Origin: Reyranella soli
GTDB lineage: Bacteria > Pseudomonadota > Alphaproteobacteria > Reyranellales > Reyranellaceae
Direction: 5' to 3'
NCBI RefSeq assembly: GCF_007992495.1
Contig: NZ_BKAJ01000072.1
Location: 29,661-93,660 of the forward strand
Length of the DNA stretch: 64,000 bases
The position numbers were made by a program, and so were the translations under genes. Below are positions 43,520 to 53,751 of the stretch, piece after piece (position 1 is the stretch's first letter; every line of letters starts with the position of its first letter). The notes beneath the pieces were generated by a model. It was not told where the DNA came from, made no database searches, and was given only the letters and a program-made list of their open reading frames with translations.

Positions 43520-43545
43520 GGACGTGGGCCTGCAAGCCCACGTCC
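43520..43545. terminator. Hairpin between convergent genes
   Basis: A 10-bp perfect stem GGACGTGGGC/GCCCACGTCC with a 6-base loop between the stop codons of the hydroxyacid dehydrogenase and the aldo/keto reductase. There is no long T tract on either strand. It probably serves both genes as a transcript end. Confidence 0.55.
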
Positions 43546-43546
43546 T

Positions 43547-44488
43547 TCACCGACTTCTGGGAATGAACCCGGGCACGCCGGTCTCCACGACGCTGTTGAA
43601 CCGGATCTTCGTAGCAACCCGGTCGCGAATCTCCTGCATGGCATCTTCCGGCAGCGTCGAAAGCTCGAAGTTCTCCCGGAGGCGGCTGGGCTTGACCGAC
43701 GTGGTCAAGAGCGCGGTGCCGCGCTGTATCGCCCAGGCCAGCACGACCTGGGCCGGCGTCTTCTGGAGGCGCTTGGCGAGCGCCACGATCACCGGATCAT
43801 CCAGCAACCGGGGCTCCATCGCATGCCCCAGCGCCGCGAACGCAAGCAACACGATGGCATGCTGCCGGCAATAGTCGAGCAGGTCCCATTCGGGGAGGTA
43901 TGGATGGGATTCGACTTCCACCGCCGCCGGCTTGATCCGCGCAGCTGAAACGATCTCTTGCAGTTTCTCCAAATTGACATTCGACAAGCCGATAGACTTG
44001 CACTGGCCCTCGTCCACCAGCCTCTCCAACGCCTGCCATGTCTCCACCAAGGTCACGCCGGAATCGTAGATGATCTGGCCGCGCGCGTCCTTCGGCTCCT
44101 GCTCGTCGCCCGGTTGGAAAGCAAATGGCGTATGGATCAGATAGCAATCGATATGGTCGACCTGGAGTCGCCGGCGACTCGCCTCGAAGGCGGCCTTGAC
44201 GCGCTCAGGACGGTGATTGTTGTTCCATAGCTTCGTGGTGACGAACACGTCTTTCCGCTGAATCGCCCCCGCCCTGAACACCTCCTGCATTGCATCGCCG
44301 ACCGCCTGTTCGTTGCGGTAGCGTTCCGCACAGTCTAAGTGACGAAACCCTACCTCCAGTGCAGCCTTGGTTGCCTGTTTGGTCACGAGGGGATCCGGAA
44401 TCAGCGTACCAAACCCGAGGGCAGGAATTTCACCGGATCCGTGGCTGAGGGGCATCTTCGCAAAGCGAAGTGTGTCGGGCGCTGCCAT
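43547..44488 (-). CDS. Aldo/keto reductase
   Basis: A 313-aa NADPH-dependent reductase with the full tetrad: D52 and Y57 (HLDCAERYRNE), K86 (VTTKLWN) and H119 (YLIHTPF). The C-terminal KPSRLRENFELSTLPED helps bind the cofactor phosphate. It reduces aldehydes or ketones to alcohols; the natural substrate is unknown. AAGGAG precedes ATG at 44488. The next upstream gene on the same strand is an NTF2-like protein, 32 bases away. Confidence 0.9.
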   Translation of the reverse strand: MAAPDTLRFAKMPLSHGSGEIPALGFGTLIPDPLVTKQATKAALEVGFRHLDCAERYRNEQAVGDAMQEVFRAGAIQRKDVFVTTKLWNNNHRPERVKAAFEASRRRLQVDHIDCYLIHTPFAFQPGDEQEPKDARGQIIYDSGVTLVETWQALERLVDEGQCKSIGLSNVNLEKLQEIVSAARIKPAAVEVESHPYLPEWDLLDYCRQHAIVLLAFAALGHAMEPRLLDDPVIVALAKRLQKTPAQVVLAWAIQRGTALLTTSVKPSRLRENFELSTLPEDAMQEIRDRVATKIRFNSVVETGVPGFIPRSR

Positions 44489-44520
44489 GCTTGTACTCCT
44501 TGGTTCACGTCATTCGCATT

Positions 44521-44901
44521 TCACCGCATCCGCTCGACCCACTGAGCGCGCGAAGGCCCCGGCTCGAACGCATCGCCGAAGTACTGGGTCTCACGGGCCA
44601 CCTTTCCGTCCTGGAACTCCATGATGCTCACGGCGTAGGACGGTTGCCCGTCGTAAGTGAGGACGAATTCAGTGACCCAAAGGTCGGCAGCGCCAAGGAT
44701 GCGCCGCACCGTGAAGCGCTTCTTGCTCGGCTGCGCGAAGCGGGACGCCTGAATGTTGCGCCGGCCACGGACGCGCTCGCCCGACTGCGGATACTCGAGC
44801 ACGGCGTCCTCCCGGTAGATCTGGTGCTCCACCTCGAAGTCGTTCGCGTCGGACGCAGCCCAGTGAAGATCCAAAGCCGCCCGAACCTCCCGGTCTTCCA
44901 T
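44521..44901 (-). CDS. NTF2-like / SnoaL-type protein
   Basis: A 126-aa soluble protein with the cone-shaped NTF2 fold. It has ALDLHWAASDANDFEVEHQIYREDAVLEYP, then GRRNIQ, and ends with DGKVARETQYFGDAFEPGPSRAQWVE, the plan of small SnoaL-like proteins. No catalytic role is known for this type. It follows the cyclase gene on the same strand with a 21-base gap and may be co-transcribed. Confidence 0.82.
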   Translation of the reverse strand: MEDREVRAALDLHWAASDANDFEVEHQIYREDAVLEYPQSGERVRGRRNIQASRFAQPSKKRFTVRRILGAADLWVTEFVLTYDGQPSYAVSIMEFQDGKVARETQYFGDAFEPGPSRAQWVERMR

Positions 44902-44922
44902 CTCGATCTCCCTGGCGTGCGG

Positions 44923-46092
44923 TCAGAGCTCCAAAGCGAACATCTCGCGCATGCCGGTCGTGCCGCGCAGCTTGTGCGTCCCCAGGCTGAGCACGGGATG
45001 GCCGCACCGATGGGCGATGCTCTCGGACAGCAGCAACTCAACCCCGAGCGCCTTGCCGAGGACCTCCATGCGGCTCACCTCGTTGACGGCCGGGCCGACC
45101 ACGGTGAAGTCGAGACGCCGGGCCGTGCCGATGTTGCCGTAGATGACGTCGCCGAAATGGAGAGCGATGCTGAGGTCGAGCGCGGGCCCGCCCTCGGCCG
45201 CGCGTCGGGCATTGAGCGCGGTGTTCCGGCCACCGGCATCCACCGCCGCTCTCACGGCGTCGCGGCACGCCTGCTCGGTGCCGATGCGGTCCGAGGGAAA
45301 GACGGCAAGCAGCCCGTCGCCCAGGAACTTCAGCACCTCGCCGCCCCGTTCCGTGACGGCGTCGCCGATGCATTCGAGATGCTGATTGAGCCAGCCGACG
45401 ACTTCCGTGCCCGGGTTGGCGTCGACGAGCGCGGTGAAGCCGCGAAGATCGGCGAGGAGCAACGCCGCCGAAATGACCTGACTGTCGCCGCGCCGGATCT
45501 TCCCCTGCATCACGTGGGCCCCGGTCTGCGGACCGAGATAGGCCCCCAGCGTTTCGACCGCAACGCGCGACAGCCCGATTCGATAGGCGACAAGGCTCAA
45601 GGCCGGGAGGATGCGACCGACCGCCTCGACTTCGTCCTCGGTGAAGCCGCCCGGACGGTCGGTCGCCATGGAGAGCGCCGCGCCGCGAAGCGCAGTGCGC
45701 CCCTGGCTGAATGTGACGAAGCGAAGGGCATATTCGGTCGCGCCGAGAGCACGCAGATCCTGAAACAGCGCGAACCTCCGCACGACCTCCGGATCCTCGA
45801 GATTGAAACGTTCCCGGAGCAGGTTGCGCTCGAGCAGATAGCGAATCGGACTGCGCTGGAATTCAGGGCCGTAGCTGGCCTCGGGAGAGAGCGCGTCGCT
45901 CGCCAGACCCTTGTCGCGCGACCATTCGAACCTCAGCAGCGCGGCCGTCGGCTCGATCGTCGGCATGCCCAGGTTGGTGCGGAAGAGCGGAATTCCCTGC
46001 GCGACCAGCCGTTCACTGATCCCTTTGAAGATCGCCCCCAGGTCGTCGCTGGTACGGCCTTCCTCGAGGATCCAGTTGATCAGCTCGTCCAT
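44923..46092 (-). CDS. Class III adenylate/guanylate cyclase with N-terminal sensor-like domain
   Basis: A 389-aa protein. The C-terminal cyclase domain (about 205-389) has both metal-binding aspartates (D215 in LLLADLRGFT, D259 in FLGDGLLAVF), a possible substrate-selecting lysine K255, and the Asn-Arg pair in VVGPAVNEVSRM. This pattern favours ATP and an active enzyme. The N-terminal 180 residues form a helical region of unknown type, not a membrane domain. The stop of the upstream 64-aa gene lies two bases before ATG at 46092, so the small protein and cyclase are co-translated. Confidence 0.87.
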   Translation of the reverse strand: MDELINWILEEGRTSDDLGAIFKGISERLVAQGIPLFRTNLGMPTIEPTAALLRFEWSRDKGLASDALSPEASYGPEFQRSPIRYLLERNLLRERFNLEDPEVVRRFALFQDLRALGATEYALRFVTFSQGRTALRGAALSMATDRPGGFTEDEVEAVGRILPALSLVAYRIGLSRVAVETLGAYLGPQTGAHVMQGKIRRGDSQVISAALLLADLRGFTALVDANPGTEVVGWLNQHLECIGDAVTERGGEVLKFLGDGLLAVFPSDRIGTEQACRDAVRAAVDAGGRNTALNARRAAEGGPALDLSIALHFGDVIYGNIGTARRLDFTVVGPAVNEVSRMEVLGKALGVELLLSESIAHRCGHPVLSLGTHKLRGTTGMREMFALEL

Positions 46093-46094
46093 GC

Positions 46095-46289
46095 TCAGTC
46101 CGGCACCTTCGGAATGATGTGCTGCTGCCGGTCGCGGATCGCGCGGTCGCATTCGGCGAGGCTGACGAACGGCCCCAGCACGACCTTGCCGCCGTCGTCG
46201 ACGGCATACCAGCCGGCCTCGCTGACGTTGTAGTCGCCGACGTCGTCGGTGTGGACGTCAACGGCGCTCAGGTCATTTGGCGTGGCCAT
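46095..46289 (-). CDS. 64-aa duplicated small protein (copy A)
   Basis: A 64-aa acidic protein with no signal. The core reads VDVHTDDVGDYNVSEAGWYAVDDGG, then LGPFVSLAECDRAIRDR. It shares 47 of 64 residues with the protein at 48157-48351. I do not know the family. The ribosome binding site is weak. It is placed directly before the cyclase gene and after the transglutaminase-like gene. Confidence 0.65.
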   Translation of the reverse strand: MATPNDLSAVDVHTDDVGDYNVSEAGWYAVDDGGKVVLGPFVSLAECDRAIRDRQQHIIPKVPD

Positions 46290-46381
46290 CAAAACCACGT
46301 AGGCCGGTGGTACCTGCCTTTCAAGGCCGCCGTGCCCCGCTTTCCAGGTTGGCCCCGCCGGGCGGCGCGCGCTGGCGATCC

Positions 46382-47188
46382 CTAGCTCACCTCATCCGTC
46401 CATACCTTGAAGCTCACCAGCGTGTTGGAGCCGAAGGTGTGGGTGATGGGAACGTCGGAGGCGTCGCGGCCGCGGGCGATCAGGACGCGGCCGATGCGCG
46501 GCACGTTGTTGCGCGGGTCGAACGTATACCAGCGCCCGCCGAGATAGGCCTCGAACCAGCCGGCAAAATCCATCGGACCATAGGGCGGCGGTATGCCGAT
46601 GTCGCCAAGATAGCCGGTGCAATAACGGGCCGGAATGTTCATGCAGCGGCAGAAAGCGATGGCGAGGTGGGCGTAGTCACGGCATACGCCGCGGCGCTCC
46701 TGGTAGGCCTCCCACGCCGTCTTGGTGGCACGAGCATGCTCGTACCCGAACTGAATGCGGTCATGAACGAAATCGCAGATCGCCTGGACGCGCGCCCAGC
46801 CCGTGGGTCCATTGCCAAACAGGCCCCAGGCGATCTCGGACAGGCGGTCGGTCTCGCAGTAGCGACTGCCGAGGAGAAAGACGATCGTCTCGTCGGGCAG
46901 TTCGTCGATCGCCTGTTGCGGCGCCGACGGGGCCACCACGTCGGGCATGCCGCTGTCGCGCACGGTGCCATCCCCCGAGAGACGCATCTGGCCCGCGGGG
47001 GCGACGAGGCGGCTGCACCAATTGCCGAAGCTGTCGCGGTAGGCCGAGATCGGGACGGCCGGGCTGGTGGTCAGGAAATCGGGCACGACGACATCCGATG
47101 CCCGGCTGAAATGGGTGCCGAGCACCACGATCATGGGGGTGCGCTGCGGGAAGTCGTAGATCAGTTCGTAGCCGACCCGGATCTTCAT
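46382..47188 (-). CDS. Transglutaminase-like domain protein (copy 2)
   Basis: A 268-aa cytoplasmic protein with a papain-like transglutaminase core: the nucleophilic Cys in ERRGVCRDYAHLAIAFCR, the region MDFAGWFEAYLGGRWYTFDPRNN and a final RGRDASDVP segment. At the place of the usual catalytic histidine stands Gly or Ala (DFAGW), so the site may differ from classical transglutaminases; this seems normal for its subgroup. It follows the other transglutaminase-like gene by 16 bases, so the two are co-expressed. Function unknown; relatives are linked to peptide cross-linking or proteolysis. Confidence 0.82.
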   Translation of the reverse strand: MKIRVGYELIYDFPQRTPMIVVLGTHFSRASDVVVPDFLTTSPAVPISAYRDSFGNWCSRLVAPAGQMRLSGDGTVRDSGMPDVVAPSAPQQAIDELPDETIVFLLGSRYCETDRLSEIAWGLFGNGPTGWARVQAICDFVHDRIQFGYEHARATKTAWEAYQERRGVCRDYAHLAIAFCRCMNIPARYCTGYLGDIGIPPPYGPMDFAGWFEAYLGGRWYTFDPRNNVPRIGRVLIARGRDASDVPITHTFGSNTLVSFKVWTDEVS

Positions 47189-47204
47189 CCGTCGCCTCCC
47201 GATA

Positions 47205-48071
47205 TCATGTGGCTTGGGTGAACACCTTCACATCCATGCCGAGCGAATCCGACGCGAATCCGACGTACGTGCCATGGAGCGGGAGCGTGTGCTTCGGATC
47301 GGGAGCGACGGCCACGGTGACGAGACGCTCCTTGCCGACGCTGCCGCTGGTGGGATCGAAATCGACCCAACCGGGGCCGGGCAGATAGACCTGCGCCCAG
47401 GCATGGGTCGATCCGTGCTCGTCCGACGACAGGATGAGGTAGCCCGACGCAAACCGCGCCGCGAGGCCCAGTGCACGGGCCGCGTCGATCATCAGCATGG
47501 CGAAGTCGCGGCAGCTGCCGTGACCGAGCCTCAGCGTCTCGACAGCTCGCTGCACGCCCTTGGCCTCGCGCCGCCGGTAGCGGAAGCTGGAATGGATGGC
47601 CTGCGAGAGCCGGGTGAGAAGGTCGAAGGTGCCGATCGACTCGTCCGTCGGCAGGAATTCGTGCGCCCAGCGGGCCACGTCGTCGGCCGGATCGGCGTGG
47701 GAGTCGACTGGATTGCGCTCGAGGTAGAGCATGAGATCGGCGCTTTCCTCGTCACTGTAGGCGAAGGGAAAGCGGCCGGCGCGTTCGTCGAGATGGCGGG
47801 CGGAGACTTCTGGCGGCGACTGTTTCAGGCAAACGACGCTTTCGACATACAATTCCTGCGCACAGTCCGAAAACTGCGCGATGCCGATCTGGTTGCCGAA
47901 GTCGTCGACGATGAAGTGAAGGCTGGCGGGTTGCGGGTAGATCTCGAGGCTCGTCTCGATCACGCGTTGATCATGGGAATCGCGCGGACGCAGCATCATC
48001 CGGTGTTCGCCAAAGGCCACTGGCCGCAGATATCGATAGGTCGTGAGGTGCCGGATCGTGAGGGTCGGCAT
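47205..48071 (-). CDS. Transglutaminase-like protein with N-terminal beta domain (copy 1)
   Basis: A 288-aa protein. The N-terminal domain (about 1-95) begins TIRHLTTYRYLRPVAFGEHRMMLRPR, a common N-terminal domain of bacterial transglutaminases. The core has Cys in GHGSCRDFAMLMIDAARA, His in GSTHAWAQVYLPGPGWVDFDPTSG and the following Asp, so the full Cys-His-Asp triad is present. It likely has protease- or cross-linking-type activity inside the cell. Its partner at 46382-47188 follows directly. Confidence 0.88.
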   Translation of the reverse strand: MPTLTIRHLTTYRYLRPVAFGEHRMMLRPRDSHDQRVIETSLEIYPQPASLHFIVDDFGNQIGIAQFSDCAQELYVESVVCLKQSPPEVSARHLDERAGRFPFAYSDEESADLMLYLERNPVDSHADPADDVARWAHEFLPTDESIGTFDLLTRLSQAIHSSFRYRRREAKGVQRAVETLRLGHGSCRDFAMLMIDAARALGLAARFASGYLILSSDEHGSTHAWAQVYLPGPGWVDFDPTSGSVGKERLVTVAVAPDPKHTLPLHGTYVGFASDSLGMDVKVFTQAT

Positions 48072-48156
48072 TGGGCCTCCGGTCCGTGGCGCGAATCATG
48101 CCTGACCTCGAGATACGCACAATTCAGGCCAAAGGGTCAGCGACCTGGCGATATCG

Positions 48157-48351
48157 CTAGTTGGGAATCTGCGGAACGGTGTGATGCCTTCGGTCCCGGA
48201 TGGCGCGATCGCATTCGTCGAGACTGGTAAAGGGCCCCAGCACGACCTTGCCAGCGTCTTCGACGGCGTACCAGCCGGGCTCGCTGACGCTGTAGTCGCC
48301 GACATCGTCAGTATGGACGTCGACGGCGATCAGGCCGTTGAACCGGGCCAT
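48157..48351 (-). CDS. 64-aa duplicated small protein (copy B)
   Basis: A 64-aa protein that matches copy A (46095-46289) in 47 of 64 positions, for example VDVHTDDVGDYSVSEPGWYAV and FTSLDECDRAIRDR. The start is uncertain: ATG at 48351 gives the same length as copy A, while ATG at 48450 would add 33 residues with no counterpart in copy A. It lies upstream of the transglutaminase pair on the same strand. Confidence 0.65.
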   Translation of the reverse strand: MARFNGLIAVDVHTDDVGDYSVSEPGWYAVEDAGKVVLGPFTSLDECDRAIRDRRHHTVPQIPN

Positions 48352-48488
48352 TGCGTCAGTCTGACCGCCAGGCACCACTGCGTCTGCCGGATCAAATCCG
48401 GCGCCCAGTTCTGCCTGCGGGAGTCCCAATCGAGAGAGGAAAGTCGCCATGGGCTGTAAACGACGCCGGACCTCCGAAGGTTGCCTTA

Positions 48489-49463
48489 TCAGCGCCGTGC
48501 CCAGCTCGCGACATTGACGGCGCCCGGCGGCACCTCGCCCTTCACCAGGGCTTCGACCTGACGCACGGTGTCGAACGCCTGGCTTTCGCTGGCGGGCGGG
48601 GTAAGTCCGCCGATATGCGGCGTGGCGATGACGTTGGGCAGGCGTGCGAGCTCGGGCGACGGCATCTGGTCGGGCGCGCGGCCGACATCCATGGCGGCGC
48701 CGGCGATGCGTCCCTCGGTGAGAACCGTCGCCAGCGCAGCCTCGTCAACAAGATTGCCGCGCGACATGTTGACGAAGAAGGCGTCGGGCTTCATGCGCGC
48801 GAAGGCCGCCGCGTCCAAAAGGTTCTCGGTCTCCTCGTTGGCGACGGCGAGGCAGATCACGTAGTCGGACTGGGCCAAAAGCTCCTCGAGCGGCAGCTTG
48901 ATGAGGCGCCGGTCGTCGACCTGGGCATAGGGATCGGACACCAGCACCTTCATGCCGAGCGTCGCCAGCATCGGCGCCAGGGCGCGCGAGATGCGGCCGT
49001 AGCCGATGATGCCCGCCGTGCTGCCGCCGAGCTGGCGACCGACCCGGATCTCGGGCCGGGCGCCGGCCTGGTAGTCGGCGACGGCGCGCGAGACGCCGCG
49101 CGACAGGTCGACCATCAGGCCGAGCGTCAGCTCGACCACCGACTGCACGAAGCCTGCCTCGGCATGGGTCACCAGGACGCCCGCCTTGGAGGCGGCGGCG
49201 ACGTCGATGTTGCGGATGTCGATGGCGCTGCGCATCACCACCTTGAGCCCGGGCAGGCCTTCGAAGACTTCGGCCGGCACCGGCGTGGCGCGGTCGGCGA
49301 TGATGAAGTCGACGCCGCGAGCCATGCCGATCACGCCGGCCGCATCGAGCGGCGCTGGGCCTTCGTGCAGCGTCACCTCGACCAGTTCCTGCAGGCGCGC
49401 CAGCGCCCGCGCGCCGTAATACTGGCGTCGCGCCTGCGGCACATGCGTAAGCAGAAGCTTCAT
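48489..49463 (-). CDS. D-isomer-specific 2-hydroxyacid dehydrogenase
   Basis: A 324-aa enzyme of the phosphoglycerate dehydrogenase-like family. The NAD motif is GIIGYGRISRAL; the arginine is in NMSRGNLVDE and the histidine in IATPHIGG. It would oxidise or reduce a 2-hydroxy acid. It is divergent from the sugar-acid dehydratase gene with 54 bases between the starts, so both may share a promoter region and a pathway. GGGAG precedes ATG at 49463. Confidence 0.9.
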   Translation of the reverse strand: MKLLLTHVPQARRQYYGARALARLQELVEVTLHEGPAPLDAAGVIGMARGVDFIIADRATPVPAEVFEGLPGLKVVMRSAIDIRNIDVAAASKAGVLVTHAEAGFVQSVVELTLGLMVDLSRGVSRAVADYQAGARPEIRVGRQLGGSTAGIIGYGRISRALAPMLATLGMKVLVSDPYAQVDDRRLIKLPLEELLAQSDYVICLAVANEETENLLDAAAFARMKPDAFFVNMSRGNLVDEAALATVLTEGRIAGAAMDVGRAPDQMPSPELARLPNVIATPHIGGLTPPASESQAFDTVRQVEALVKGEVPPGAVNVASWARR

Positions 49464-49517
49464 TCTGGATGACTCCCTGATCCCCGGTCTAATCTAGCGG
49501 ATCGGGAGGAAAACACG

Positions 49518-51263
<1,746 letters not shown>

Positions 51264-51268
51264 CGGTC

Positions 51269-52534
51269 ATGCTGCCTGACCTGATCGAAATCGTTCCGCT
51301 GAAGTCTCCGCAGGATTCCACCGTGATTCTGCCAGGCTCGAAAAGCATCACCAACCGCGCGCTGATCCTGGCGGCGTTGGCGCGCGGCACCGTGGTGCTG
51401 CGCGGAGCGCTGTGGAGCGAGGACACACAGGCCATGGTCGAGTGCCTGGAGCGGCTGGGCTTCGCCGTGCAGGTGAGCAGCGACCCGGCCGAGCCCGCCA
51501 ACCGCACGCTGACGGTCCAGGGGCACGGCGGCACGATCCCCAACGCCGGCACGCCCGCGCAACCGCTAGAACTCTTCGTCGAGAACGCCGGCACGGCGGC
51601 GCGTTTCCTGCCGCCGATGCTCTGCCTCGGACACGGCAGCTACCGCCTGAGCGGCATTCCACGCATGCACGAAAGGCCGCAGGCGGCACTGGTCGGCGCG
51701 TTGCGCCAGCTCGGCTATCGCATCGACACGCCCAACGACCGCCTGCCCGCCGTGGTCCACGGCACCGGCCCACATCCGGGCGCGGCCTGCAGCGTCAGCG
51801 TCGAGGAAAGCTCGCAGTTCGCCTCGGCCCTGCTGCTCTCGGGCGGTATCGGCGGCTGGCAGATCACCGTCACCGGCGGCAACGAGGACGAGCTGCCCTA
51901 TGTCGACATGACCCGCCGGCTGGTCGAGGACTTTCCGTGGGAGGGCGGCACCTACGACATCGAGGCCGACGCTTCGGGGGCCAGCTACTTCTGGGGCGCC
52001 GACTGGCTGCTGTGGAATTTCTTCGATAGCTGTATCACCGTCGTGCCGACGCCCACCAGTGGCATGCAGGCCGACCAGAAGTTCCTCGACCTGATGACGC
52101 AGGACGCCTGGAAGCCCAGCTATTCGAGACGCACGGATCTCGCCGACAGCATCATGACGGCGATCGTGCTCGCACCGTTCGCGGCACAGCCAACGCAGTT
52201 CACCGACCTCGGCCGCCTGCGCGTGCAGGAATGCGAGCGCGTTGTGGCGCTGCGCACCGAGCTCACCAAGTGCGGCGCCAGGGTCGAAGAAAGCGGCGAC
52301 ACGCTCACCGTCTATCCCGGCACGCTGCACGGCGCCGAGATCGAGACCTACAACGATCATCGCGTCGCCATGTGCTTCGGCATGCTGGGAGTGCTCGTGC
52401 CGGGCATGCGGCTCGTGAAGCCCGGCTGCGTGCGCAAAACCTTCCCCAACTTCTTCGCCAAGCTCACCGAGCTCGGCGCCGTCATCCGGGATGCCGACGG
52501 CGCGCCGCTCAGCGGCGACGATCTGCTGGCCTGA
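51269..52534 (+). CDS. aroA: EPSP synthase family (3-phosphoshikimate 1-carboxyvinyltransferase)
   Basis: A 421-aa protein with the complete EPSP synthase signature set: PGSKSITNRAL, ENAGTAARF, GIPRMHERP, EESSQFASALL, ADASGASYFWG, NDHRVAMCFG and GCVRKTFPNFF. The family joins phosphoenolpyruvate to shikimate 3-phosphate. No key motif is missing, so it looks active. Unusually it stands between a sugar-acid dehydratase and an RraA-family gene instead of with other shikimate genes. The start at 51269 lacks a good ribosome binding site; coupling with the dehydratase stop (5 bases upstream) is likely. It may be a second copy with another substrate. Confidence 0.87.
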   Translation: MLPDLIEIVPLKSPQDSTVILPGSKSITNRALILAALARGTVVLRGALWSEDTQAMVECLERLGFAVQVSSDPAEPANRTLTVQGHGGTIPNAGTPAQPLELFVENAGTAARFLPPMLCLGHGSYRLSGIPRMHERPQAALVGALRQLGYRIDTPNDRLPAVVHGTGPHPGAACSVSVEESSQFASALLLSGGIGGWQITVTGGNEDELPYVDMTRRLVEDFPWEGGTYDIEADASGASYFWGADWLLWNFFDSCITVVPTPTSGMQADQKFLDLMTQDAWKPSYSRRTDLADSIMTAIVLAPFAAQPTQFTDLGRLRVQECERVVALRTELTKCGARVEESGDTLTVYPGTLHGAEIETYNDHRVAMCFGMLGVLVPGMRLVKPGCVRKTFPNFFAKLTELGAVIRDADGAPLSGDDLLA

Positions 52535-52545
52535 AGGGAGAAATC

Positions 52546-53250
52546 ATGAACTCGCTCGACAAGCTCAAGACGGTCAGCACGGCCACGGCGGCGACGGCGC
52601 TGTTCAAGCGCGGCTTTCGTACCCAGGCCATCCAGAACGTCCACCCGCTGTCGCCCAACCAGCCGACGCTCGTCGGTCCCGCCTTCACCTTGCGCTACAT
52701 CCCGGCGCGCGAGGATCTCAACAAGCTGGACGTCTTCCGCGACCGCAGCCATCCGCAGCGCAAGGCGGTCGAGGACTGCCCGTCGGGCGCGGTGATGGTG
52801 ATGGACAGCCGCAAGGACGCGCGCGCGGCTTCCGCGGGCGCGATCCTGGTGACGCGCCTGATGAAGCGCGGTGTCGCTGGCGTGGTGACCGACGGCGGCT
52901 TCCGCGATTCGGCCGAGATCGCGGCGCTGGGCATCCCGGCCTACCACCAGCGTCCCAGCGCGCCCACGAACCTGACCTTGCACCAGGCGATCGACATCAA
53001 CGTGCCAATCGGCTGCGGCGACGCGCCGGTGTTTCCCGGCGACATCATCCTGGGCGACCAGGACGGCATCATCGTCATCCCCGCCCACCTCTTGGACGAG
53101 ATCGCCGACGAGGCCTTCGAGATGACGGCCTACGAGGACTTCGTCACCGAGCAGGTGCGCGCCGGCCGCGGCATCTTCGGCCTCTATCCCGCGACCGACC
53201 CGCAATCGCTCACCGACTTCGCGGTCTGGCGGAAGAAGAACGGGCGTTAG
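52546..53250 (+). CDS. RraA-family protein (HMG aldolase / RNase activity regulator-like)
   Basis: A 234-aa protein with the RraA fold: [43 protein letters not shown] and [15 protein letters not shown] with the conserved Arg and Asp of the active site in GGFRD. In catabolic operons such proteins are 4-hydroxy-4-methyl-2-oxoglutarate-type aldolases rather than RNase E inhibitors. GGAG lies before ATG at 52546, 11 bases after aroA. Its last codon overlaps the convergent AtzH/HpxZ-like gene by four bases. Confidence 0.85.
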   Translation: MNSLDKLKTVSTATAATALFKRGFRTQAIQNVHPLSPNQPTLVGPAFTLRYIPAREDLNKLDVFRDRSHPQRKAVEDCPSGAVMVMDSRKDARAASAGAILVTRLMKRGVAGVVTDGGFRDSAEIAALGIPAYHQRPSAPTNLTLHQAIDINVPIGCGDAPVFPGDIILGDQDGIIVIPAHLLDEIADEAFEMTAYEDFVTEQVRAGRGIFGLYPATDPQSLTDFAVWRKKNGR

Positions 53251-53648
53251 GGCTTCTTCATCATCGTCGCCTCACCCAGCAGCGAAACGTGCGCCGCCAC
53301 GATGCGCCAGCCTTCCGGCGTGCGCATCCAGGTGTGGCTCTGGCGGCCGGTCCTGTTGCCGCCGTGGCGTTGGAACTCGCAGTTGGCGGTGCCGAAGTCG
53401 CGGCCGTAGGTGACGATCCAGACCTTTAATAGGTCGCGGTTCAGCACGAAGCCGGGATCGCGGCCGGCGCGGAAGGCGGCGATCTGGTCATAACCGTAGA
53501 GCTGCTCGCCGACGCCGTAGCGCAGGGTGTGCGGGCTCTTCCAGAAGAGCTCGTCGAGCACGTCGACGTCGTTGCTGTTCAGCGCCTTCTCATAGCGGTG
53601 GAAGGCCGCCGTTACCTCGGCAACGACTTCGGGAATGTTGATGTCCAT
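53247..53648 (-). CDS. hpxZ: AtzH/HpxZ-like protein (DUF3225)
   Basis: A 133-aa NTF2-fold protein of the AtzH/HpxZ family. [49 protein letters not shown] and [21 protein letters not shown] are typical. In cyanuric acid degradation AtzH removes a carboxylamine or carboxyl group from an intermediate; in purine-oxalurate loci HpxZ has an unclear role. It follows the AtzE-like gene on the same strand with a repeat in the 103-base gap. ATG at 53648 is chosen; longer frames read through the repeat. Confidence 0.85.
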   Translation of the reverse strand: MDINIPEVVAEVTAAFHRYEKALNSNDVDVLDELFWKSPHTLRYGVGEQLYGYDQIAAFRAGRDPGFVLNRDLLKVWIVTYGRDFGTANCEFQRHGGNRTGRQSHTWMRTPEGWRIVAAHVSLLGEATMMKKP

Positions 53649-53672
53649 TGATGTCTGTCCTCTCAACGAGTC

Positions 53673-53744
53673 GTCCTGAGCGCAGCGAAAGACCTCATCG
53701 CCGCTTGCAACCGGCATGAGATCCTTCGCTACGCTCAGGATGAC
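53673..53744. repeat. GTCATCCC dispersed inverted repeat, copy 5 (diverged)
   Basis: Starts GTCCTGAGCGCAGCGAAAGAC and ends TTCGCTACGCTCAGGATGAC. It lies between the atzE-like and hpxZ-like genes, inside what looks like one operon. Confidence 0.7.
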
Positions 53745-53751
53745 AGAAGGG

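Noticed and set aside
44470..46233. A 587-residue plus-strand frame opposite the cyclase and NTF2-like genes
   Set aside because: It is the antisense frame of recognised genes and shows no domain pattern.
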